A stretch of DNA of 64,000 nucleotides, from positions 434,001 to 498,000 of the forward strand of contig JAIBBX010000002.1 of assembly GCA_019694475.1 (NCBI GenBank). The letters run 5' to 3'. The notes beneath the pieces are model-generated. The model was given only the letters and a program-made list of their open reading frames with translations. It was not told the DNA's origin and did no database searches. Positions 44,180 through 50,286 of the stretch are shown piece after piece. A program made the translations under genes and the position numbers. This DNA is from Parachlamydiales bacterium. Lineage in GTDB: Bacteria; Chlamydiota; Chlamydiia; Chlamydiales; SM23-39. How positions within the stretch are numbered: the first letter of the stretch is position 1; every line of letters starts with the position of its first letter.

Positions 44180-46308
44180 GATATAACGCATGCGCCAGAA
44201 GGAAAAAGATATTCGATCATAGCTTGATTTTTGTTTCTTTGTGCAATCTGAAACGCCTGATCCACCGTCTTTGGGTTATATTCTCCCTGACACCCCTCCT
44301 TAATCGCTTTCATTGCAATCAAGCTATCCATATCAGCAGCCAAAAGAAATAGCCGATCGATCAAATCTCTAGTAGCCTGAACACGGAAATCTCTGAATAC
44401 CCATACTCCGCCCAGGAGATGCGATAAAATAGATCCTTTTCTATCTTCAGCTACGCGCTGAGGAATCTCAATGGGTTTTCCCGCATAGCCATCATCTGTT
44501 TGGTAGAAAATAAAAAAAGAGCTGCCGGCGCAAGCCTGCTCAGCGGCAAGAATTTGCATCGGATTGGGCATCGCCTGATGGTTTGCAAATTTTCCAATAT
44601 GGGTAAAAAAACCCATTCCTACAAACGCGAAATAGATTGCGCATATCTTATCCATTTCTTGATCTGAAAACATCATTGGGACTTCATATTTTCCTAAAAT
44701 TTTTACAACCATCGATTGCAAGGCGGCCATTTTAGGAAAATTCTCTTGGAACTCAGCTACAGCAACCTGGTGATCTTCCTCAGCTCCGCGGATTCTGCCG
44801 CATTTGATCATCGGTAAAAATGCCTTCTTTAAACTTTGGAGTTTAACACGGTCAAAGCATGGCAATTGGACATAAACATCTAAGAGCTCTTTACATGGAC
44901 TTTCCAATAGATAGTCAAAAAGCTCTTCTTCCTTGCCTACCCAATCGCGGCTCATTAAAATCTCCTTGGCTACCGCAATTCGACCGCTACCCGCAGCATC
45001 GATGAAAGAATCGAAGAGCACATTGAGAGACATTTTTTTGTAATGCTCCGTGCGAGCCAGCATCCGCAAAACAAAGGGGAGATTTTTCTGAATCGCAAGC
45101 ATCGCAGCAGCCTCAACGACTTGTTGAGAAAACTTTGCTTGTATATCTTCCAATGCAGCTATTTGTTTTTGATCCGCTTCTGTTAAATCTTGGCGAGCTC
45201 TTTGAGATTCCAGAACTCCGAAAAGAATTGCTTTTGCAGCAATCCAATTGTTTGGATGGACATCGGAAGTCTCGCAGGCGGTTAAAAAGAGAGATTCTCT
45301 ATGCTTGTCATGTAAATGAAGCAGTACATGAGGAGAAAAAAGAAAGAAGCGGACAACAAATTCATTGCCTCCACCCTCAATCTTGGCTTTAAGCCCCTTA
45401 TGCCAAATATCAGGATCGAATCGGTCCAAATAACCCATCTCAATCGTTACACTTTCAGAAAATATCTGCCCGTAAAGGGCGATTTCTGGAATGCGTTTCA
45501 AACAAAGATCTTGCGAAGGCGCCTTTTTCCACTCATCCCATAGTTTTTGAGCGCTTGCGGCCGTTAATCTGGTCCCAATCTGAAGAGGATCGACCTTATC
45601 ATAGAGAGGATGCATGAGAAGCTCTATGAATTTAGTATAATCCATGGCCATTTCAGCAGCGACCATTGCCAGATCTTCTATCGATATCGGACGAACCCAA
45701 TCTAAAGAGAGCACTTTGTGCATAACTCCGGGCGGTTTTTTTCTCGCCAAAGTCAAAACAATATCTCCTAAACATCGATCCAAAACCTTTTTGCATTCGG
45801 GAACTTTTGCAAATTCTGCAATCTCTTCGTAACGAGAAACCTCTACCATTCCGACATAATATTTTCGCTGCACCGGTTCTTCAAGGGCTGCAAAAGCCCC
45901 TCTGAGAGAATTCAGAATCGGAATATTTTGGCAAGTCATCAACCCCTGAAAAATCGCGTCTGAAGAAAGCTCTTTAGAAAGATGCTTATGCGACAAGAAA
46001 TATTCAACAATATGAGGGCATTGATTACCCAGAGCCTGCTGGAACGCTCTATCGACAAATGGCGCGCACACCTCCTCAAATCTGCCGGCTAGAGTTAGCG
46101 TTTTGATTGTATCCAATGCTTGATCGTCTCTAGAGAGCATTTCCAAACACATTCCGAGATCATATGGAGCAAATGCGTGGCCTTTCTGGAGCATCTCTAA
46201 AGCTTTGGCATATTCCCGATCGCTGCACGCTTGCTGCAAGACTTCTCCCGGATCAATCGGAATCATTTCTCTGAGATACGACTCGTTTCTACATGCCATA
46301 ACGCTCAT
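44176..46308 (-). CDS. Large alpha-helical protein ending in a CaaX box; candidate host-lipidated effector
   Basis: 710 residues, no recognised family. Helix-rich throughout with repeat-like helix pairs (for example CPHIVEYFLSHKHLSKELSSDA, IAVAKEILMSRDW, ALLDVY-type segments) that suggest an alpha-solenoid or divergent ankyrin-like array. No signal peptide or clear membrane helix. The last four residues are CVIS (Cys707), a full match to the eukaryotic CaaX signal for farnesylation; I checked this on the DNA (TGC GTT ATA TCT TGA). Legionella effectors such as AnkB use host prenylation this way. GAGG lies five bases before the ATG and a promoter-like pair lies at 46337-46366. Secretion route (type III) is inferred from the phylum only. 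Confidence 0.75.
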   Translation of the reverse strand: MSVMACRNESYLREMIPIDPGEVLQQACSDREYAKALEMLQKGHAFAPYDLGMCLEMLSRDDQALDTIKTLTLAGRFEEVCAPFVDRAFQQALGNQCPHIVEYFLSHKHLSKELSSDAIFQGLMTCQNIPILNSLRGAFAALEEPVQRKYYVGMVEVSRYEEIAEFAKVPECKKVLDRCLGDIVLTLARKKPPGVMHKVLSLDWVRPISIEDLAMVAAEMAMDYTKFIELLMHPLYDKVDPLQIGTRLTAASAQKLWDEWKKAPSQDLCLKRIPEIALYGQIFSESVTIEMGYLDRFDPDIWHKGLKAKIEGGGNEFVVRFFLFSPHVLLHLHDKHRESLFLTACETSDVHPNNWIAAKAILFGVLESQRARQDLTEADQKQIAALEDIQAKFSQQVVEAAAMLAIQKNLPFVLRMLARTEHYKKMSLNVLFDSFIDAAGSGRIAVAKEILMSRDWVGKEEELFDYLLESPCKELLDVYVQLPCFDRVKLQSLKKAFLPMIKCGRIRGAEEDHQVAVAEFQENFPKMAALQSMVVKILGKYEVPMMFSDQEMDKICAIYFAFVGMGFFTHIGKFANHQAMPNPMQILAAEQACAGSSFFIFYQTDDGYAGKPIEIPQRVAEDRKGSILSHLLGGVWVFRDFRVQATRDLIDRLFLLAADMDSLIAMKAIKEGCQGEYNPKTVDQAFQIAQRNKNQAMIEYLFPSGACVIS

Positions 46309-46336
46309 AGCAGCCTCTCATTTTTTTGAGAAAGAA

Positions 46337-46366
46337 AATATGCCGAATAGCCCGATTTCTTGTTAA
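46337..46366 (-). promoter_or_regulatory. Putative promoter of the CaaX protein gene
   Basis: Minus strand: TTAACA (46366-46361), 18-bp spacer, CATATT (46342-46337), about 28 bases before the ATG. A perfect dyad ATTTCTT-GTT-AAGAAAT (46355-46371) overlaps the -35 and could be an operator. Confidence 0.4.
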
Positions 46367-46439
46367 GAAATTATTTTACAGTTTGAGAAAGAGAACCCTT
46401 GAGCTACACTGATCGACTCATTTTTTATTGGAGATCAAA

Positions 46440-46793
46440 ATGGCAATCGGGTTCATACAATTTACGAACTATCCACACCAATACCCATTTGGCACGCCAG
46501 AATTTTGCTCAATTAGTGCAATAAAGCCAGGCATGCTTGAATACACCTTTTCTACCCTAAAAGCGGCCCAACTATTTGCCGATCATTTTAAGGAATGGGC
46601 TTCGGAGTTGCCTCTGGCAACAATGAGCTTCATAACCGAGCGCCCATTTGAAAAAGCAACCGAATTTTTCCCAGCAAACCCCGCAATCGAATCTCACATT
46701 GTAAGATTCACTTTTTCAAGAGAGTCCGATCCAAGAATTCCCTATATTTTTTCTCAAAGGGTAGGGGAACTTGGCCTCGAATCGCTATCTTGA
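46440..46793 (+). CDS. Hypothetical protein
   Basis: 117 residues from ATG 46440, with TTGGAG about eight bases upstream. Not recognised. No signal peptide or membrane helix; mixed alpha/beta composition with many aromatics (MAIGFIQFTNYPHQYPFG) and TFSTLKAAQLFADHFKEWASELP as a likely helix. It lies alone on the plus strand, divergent from the CaaX protein gene and convergent with the Kdo hydroxylase gene. Small monocistronic genes beside effector genes in such genomes can be effectors too, but nothing here shows it. Confidence 0.6.
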   Translation: MAIGFIQFTNYPHQYPFGTPEFCSISAIKPGMLEYTFSTLKAAQLFADHFKEWASELPLATMSFITERPFEKATEFFPANPAIESHIVRFTFSRESDPRIPYIFSQRVGELGLESLS

Positions 46794-46800
46794 CCGAAAC

Positions 46801-47742
46801 TCAAAGATGAAGCTGTTTTTGCAGCAATTCTGTGTCGACCAAATTCCTTCCCGACAATCGCTCGAGTACGCAAACGGGCGATTTTTCGGGGCATAGGAGC
46901 GCTTTTTGAGGGATGATGAATGTCTGTTCGAGAGCATATTGTCCGGAAAGAGCCGCGTGCGAGACTTGATCGGTAAATACCGCCCAGCAAGAAAGAGGAG
47001 GGAATTCCCAACGATCTTTATGGCAATTTTGTTGAAACTGCTGATTTTCCTTTAGAAAGTTATGCATCTGCAGCATGAATTGATCGTATGGAGAGCGAAG
47101 CGGGACTTTAACCCCTGCTTTGCGAGCAAAGAACTTCATTTTTCGAGTAAGCCTACTCAATAAATCGTAGCCTGGAGACTGAGGAACCGGCACTTTTCCT
47201 GCAAAATGTTTGGCAAGCTCGGCAAAATCATCAGATGTGTTCCAAACGCGGTTTTCTGTTGGGTTGATATTGGTAAAAAAACGGAGGATGCGGGAACCAT
47301 GCAGGGGCCGAGTTGGGAAAGCGTCGACATGCAGCAAGTCATTCCTTGCCCGAAGGCGCAATTTCCGCCCTTTTTCCTGAAACGGACGGAAGCTAGCATA
47401 ATCGTGCTTCCACTGTTTGGCGTAAGGAGAAAGAAGGACGGACAGAAACTCGGTCACCCGCTTCGAATAGTTGCTCAAGATCTCTTTCAATCGAAGAGCT
47501 GATGCGGGATCTTTGGTATCGTGATTCGTGATCTTATCGATTTGCGGTTTATAGGCGATGTTTTTTCGTGCAGCGGATCCACCCTGTTTTTGTTTCAGCA
47601 AAAAATCGATTTCATCTTGAGGGAAAGGGAATGGCGGCGCATCGAAAAACAAAATGTTGCCATTTTCCAAAGCTTCGCAGTACTTGAATTTATTTTCTTT
47701 TTTTTCCCACTCTCGGTTTTCTACGACGATTTTTTTTGCCAT
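46801..47742 (-). CDS. kdoO: KdoO-type Kdo hydroxylase (Fe(II)/2-oxoglutarate dioxygenase)
   Basis: 313 residues from ATG 47742 with AGGAG five bases upstream. The family motifs are visible: metal-binding HVD in NDLLHVDAFPTRP (His138, Asp140), GSRILRFFTNINPTENRVW, and a distal His in FTDQVSHAALSGQYALEQTF (His262). Characterised members hydroxylate Kdo in lipid A inner core to Ko (D-glycero-D-talo-octulosonate), changing LPS charge and stability. The start overlaps the end of the HExxH membrane protein gene by 22 nt, so the two are coupled. Confidence 0.85.
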   Translation of the reverse strand: MAKKIVVENREWEKKENKFKYCEALENGNILFFDAPPFPFPQDEIDFLLKQKQGGSAARKNIAYKPQIDKITNHDTKDPASALRLKEILSNYSKRVTEFLSVLLSPYAKQWKHDYASFRPFQEKGRKLRLRARNDLLHVDAFPTRPLHGSRILRFFTNINPTENRVWNTSDDFAELAKHFAGKVPVPQSPGYDLLSRLTRKMKFFARKAGVKVPLRSPYDQFMLQMHNFLKENQQFQQNCHKDRWEFPPLSCWAVFTDQVSHAALSGQYALEQTFIIPQKALLCPEKSPVCVLERLSGRNLVDTELLQKQLHL

Positions 47743-48509
47743 AATTCTCCTGTTAAATAGAGTCTGATAACCCTCCACCGCAAGCAAGTTTGCTTTGCAG
47801 CGAAAAGTTCGATGGAATCTTGTTTTGAAAATTGTTCAATTTCTCTATCCGTAAGCCGGAAGAGGATCGCTCGAGTTCTTCGAGCATCATGAGTCACTTG
47901 CTGAATCCGATCTGCCGCCTTTTTCAAGCGGTTATGCTGGCGGATCAATCGGGAAAATCCAATCGCCATCCAAAAAGCTGCGCACAAATGGAAAACCGGC
48001 CAAAATATTCCGCCAAGGGCAAATAGAACAAAGGGCCATGCTTCCCAAGGTCTTTGGATGATAGGGCCCAAAACTCTTCTCCATTTCCTTTCCGATGTCA
48101 TATATGCAAAAAATTCTTCCGATTGGTCTTCATTGAATCCGCATCTCACGCCATGAACCGCTTCGTGCGCCAAAATCTCTTCCCGCCTGTATAGACCCAG
48201 AAAACTTCCTTTCCGCATTGCTTTGCGCAATTGAATCGAATTCAATTTCCCCCCCTCGATCCAGCTGGCAGCGCCTTGCCAAGGTGTCAAGCTGCGATTC
48301 GAGTAAAAAGCGCAAATGTAAAGCGGCTTTACATGAAAAAGTTCATAGAGAAATTCTCTCACCCAGTCCCAATGGGCCTCAGGAATCCAACTCCCTTTTT
48401 CATATTGATCGCGAGTCGCCTTCACCCGAGCGGCAAAAGCTTCTTCGGTTTCGCCGGGGCCCGGGATGAACCCCATCTGATCAAGCTCAAAGATTTCGGA
48501 GTCAGTCAT
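47721..48509 (-). CDS. Membrane protein with HExxH metallopeptidase motif
   Basis: 262 residues. Residues 111-119 read EILAHEAVH, an HExxH zinc motif, followed by EDQSEEFFAY (Glu131-132) as a possible third ligand, the arrangement of gluzincin-type peptidases. One or two membrane helices follow (about 155-185: WPFVLFALGGIFWPVFHLCAAFWMAIGF), then a basic cytoplasmic-looking tail. Family not recognised. No strong ribosome binding site before ATG 48509. Coupled to kdoO, so it may act on envelope assembly, but the substrate is unknown. Confidence 0.7.
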   Translation of the reverse strand: MTDSEIFELDQMGFIPGPGETEEAFAARVKATRDQYEKGSWIPEAHWDWVREFLYELFHVKPLYICAFYSNRSLTPWQGAASWIEGGKLNSIQLRKAMRKGSFLGLYRREEILAHEAVHGVRCGFNEDQSEEFFAYMTSERKWRRVLGPIIQRPWEAWPFVLFALGGIFWPVFHLCAAFWMAIGFSRLIRQHNRLKKAADRIQQVTHDARRTRAILFRLTDREIEQFSKQDSIELFAAKQTCLRWRVIRLYLTGELWQKKSS

Positions 48510-48518
48510 AAAGAAACA

Positions 48519-48587
48519 TTATGGATTTGACGGGAAATCTTCACAATGCTTTCCGATCTGGGTAAAAAACCTCCAAGGAATTATCAT
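48519..48587 (-). CDS. Possible 22-residue leader peptide
   Basis: ATG at 48587-48585, stop TAA at 48521-48519; the peptide reads MIIPWRFFTQIGKHCEDFPS plus NP. AGGAGG (48598-48593) extended by a G run precedes the ATG, stronger than the site of the metallopeptidase gene that starts 9 bases after its stop. It could be a leader peptide or chance. Confidence 0.25.
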   Translation of the reverse strand: MIIPWRFFTQIGKHCEDFPSNP

Positions 48588-48730
48588 CCCCCCCTCCTAC
48601 AAGAAGTTATGAGTATTCAACTAACAGCGAATTTGTCCGGCGCCCCCTTTTGGCAAACTTCCCGCTAAAGATGTAAAAAAATTTATTGACACCGTTTAGT
48701 GGTTTGCTTCCCCGATCTCGCCAAAATCCG

Positions 48731-48756
48731 AACTACAGTTCCTGTAGAAGTTTTTT
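48731..48756 (+). terminator. Terminator-like hairpin in the leader of the PRTase-like gene
   Basis: AACTACAG pairs with CTGTAG-A-AGTT around a TTC loop (one bulged A), followed by TTTTTT. No plus-strand gene lies upstream, so it is either an attenuator in a long leader or ends a small RNA begun near the TTGACA at 48686. Confidence 0.4.
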
Positions 48757-48860
48757 ATAAAAGCCGCAATATATCAATTGAACTAATAAAAAAAAATTCA
48801 AATAATTTACATCAGCTTTATCATTTATTTATCTCAGATAATTTTCAAAAATGTAAAATT

Positions 48861-48881
48861 TATCCAATTAAAAATTGGATA
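48861..48881 (+). promoter_or_regulatory. Perfect 9-bp dyad before the start codon of the PRTase-like gene
   Basis: TATCCAATT, loop AAA, AATTGGATA, ending four bases before ATG 48886. It occupies the ribosome binding region, and no other Shine-Dalgarno sequence is visible. It could be a repressor operator or an RNA hairpin that limits translation. Confidence 0.5.
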
Positions 48882-48885
48882 GTTA

Positions 48886-50097
48886 ATGGCTGCAATAAGA
48901 GATTCAAGAATTTCCTCTAACGACGATCTTTGGGACTTAGCCGAGGAGACCTCCCGCAATTCTGGCTCTTCAGATTCAGAAGGGAGATTATTATCGGGGT
49001 CGCAAGATCTGTCTGACTATGCCCCGAAAAGAAGATCTCCTTCTTCTGAGGATAGATCTCTTTATGAGAAGCCAACCCCAAGTAGATCTAGTCTTGCGGG
49101 TAGATCAGTCCAGATTCTGAGACCGGATATAGGCAAAGAAGCCAGCCGTACAGCTGAGGCAGCTGCAGCTCGCGAAGAATTCCCTGTGGTCATTTGCAGT
49201 GGCGGCGACGCGCATGTACACGCCTTTAGAGCCCCAAAAGCGCCTATGCTTAATGCCAATTCACTCAAGGAATCAGAACTATCGAGATGGGTTATTTCTC
49301 ATCCGGAATCAACTCGAAAAGCTGCAAGAATTATTGCAAGCCATCTTACTTTTGTGAGACATTCTGATTTTCTCACTCGCCTGAATGTTACTTTGAATCA
49401 CTTAAATCGGCAAATCGAGCTTAAAACAGGGCGTCCTTTTGAACCTAGTCAAAACGCCGTTGTTTTAGTCGAGGGTCATAAAAGCAATAAATGGGTCGCT
49501 GAATTGGCTCGCGAGAATTTCAAATTCAATGCTGCTAGATACTATCGTCTAGGAGAAAAGGATGCGAGATCGTTTCAAGAATATTTAGATGCGAATATGT
49601 CTGAACACATTCGAGCCTCTTTCGATGGGAAATCGATCATTCTTTTTGATGATGGATCCTATTCTGGAGCTCAAATATGCCAACATATCCAGGCAGTAAT
49701 AGAAGCAGTCCGAAAACATCATTTGAATATAAGCTCAATTGGCGTTGTCATTCCTTACATGACTCAGCATGCTTTTGACGCTCTGCAAAGGATCAAACAA
49801 CAAAGCCCCATTCCTGTCTTCATTGGAATGCCTCATATCATGCACACCCTAACCCATTTGAATGAAAAGTTCGGAATTGGACAAGCTTTGAGCAGAATGT
49901 GGAGAATACCAGCAGAAAATCTTGCAAATCTGTGCTTGTTTGTATTCCAGCACAAAATTCCTAATTATCAATCTTTCCCCGAACCTTTGGCTAGAGGAAA
50001 AGTATGCGGCTATGATGGAAGCCACGTCCAAAAAAGAGGGCGCTTCTTAAGCATTCCTTTCATTGATGAAGCTGAACCCCCTTACAAACAGCATTGA
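48886..50097 (+). CDS. Ser-rich protein with phosphoribosyltransferase-like core; candidate effector
   Basis: 403 residues, family not recognised. Residues 1-75 are low-complexity, rich in Ser, Arg and acidic residues (SSNDDLWDLAEETSRNSGSS), as in many type III secreted proteins. Residues about 98-360 form the folded part: FPVVICSGGDAHVHAF, VVLVEGHKSNKW (about 192-203) and IILFDDGSYSGAQICQHIQ (251-269), which fits the PRPP-binding DD-x-x-x-TG pattern of type I phosphoribosyltransferases, with SG for TG. No nucleotide-synthesis gene is nearby. It may be a PRTase-fold enzyme acting in the host or in defence. Preceded by an AT-rich leader with a dyad; followed by a 22-bp-stem hairpin. Confidence 0.65.
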   Translation: MAAIRDSRISSNDDLWDLAEETSRNSGSSDSEGRLLSGSQDLSDYAPKRRSPSSEDRSLYEKPTPSRSSLAGRSVQILRPDIGKEASRTAEAAAAREEFPVVICSGGDAHVHAFRAPKAPMLNANSLKESELSRWVISHPESTRKAARIIASHLTFVRHSDFLTRLNVTLNHLNRQIELKTGRPFEPSQNAVVLVEGHKSNKWVAELARENFKFNAARYYRLGEKDARSFQEYLDANMSEHIRASFDGKSIILFDDGSYSGAQICQHIQAVIEAVRKHHLNISSIGVVIPYMTQHAFDALQRIKQQSPIPVFIGMPHIMHTLTHLNEKFGIGQALSRMWRIPAENLANLCLFVFQHKIPNYQSFPEPLARGKVCGYDGSHVQKRGRFLSIPFIDEAEPPYKQH

Positions 50098-50128
50098 TTT
50101 TTTATTTGGGTTCGAAAGAGATCCCCAG

Positions 50129-50179
50129 ATGAACCTATCCTAGTAAAATTTTGGGGGAATTTTACTAGGATAGGTTCAT
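50129..50179. repeat. Perfect 22-bp inverted repeat with 7-nt loop
   Basis: The arm 50129-50150 is the exact reverse complement of 50158-50179; the loop is TTGGGGG. It starts 31 bp after the PRTase-like gene and lies before the topA promoter. There is no T run, so it is not a standard intrinsic terminator; it may be a rho-independent stop of another kind, an RNase III site or a small palindromic repeat element. Confidence 0.85.
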
Positions 50180-50213
50180 GGTAGCGACAGAAAAAATATC
50201 TGAGAATATTTCC

Positions 50214-50243
50214 TTGAAAAGATTTGCCTACTGGTTCTAAAAA
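50214..50243 (+). promoter_or_regulatory. Putative topA promoter
   Basis: TTGAAA (50214-50219), 18-bp spacer, TAAAAA (50238-50243), about 43 bases before the topA ATG. The -10 is imperfect. Confidence 0.35.
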
Positions 50244-50286
50244 TAGGAAATCAGGTACCATCTGTCCGATTTTGAGGACATCAAAA

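Larger units (their letters stand above)
48510..48885. other. AT-rich intergenic region between divergent genes
   Basis: 376 bp. From the left it holds a 22-codon minus-strand ORF with a strong ribosome binding site (48519-48587), an isolated TTGACA (48686-48691) without a clear -10, a terminator-like hairpin with six T (48731-48756), and a strongly AT-rich leader (about 48760-48885) ending in a perfect 9-bp dyad just before the next gene. No gene of ordinary length fits on either strand. Confidence 0.6.

Noticed and set aside
48686-48730. tRNA or small structured RNA at the TTGACA in the intergenic region
   Set aside because: No cloverleaf or -10 box could be built; only the downstream terminator-like hairpin is convincing.
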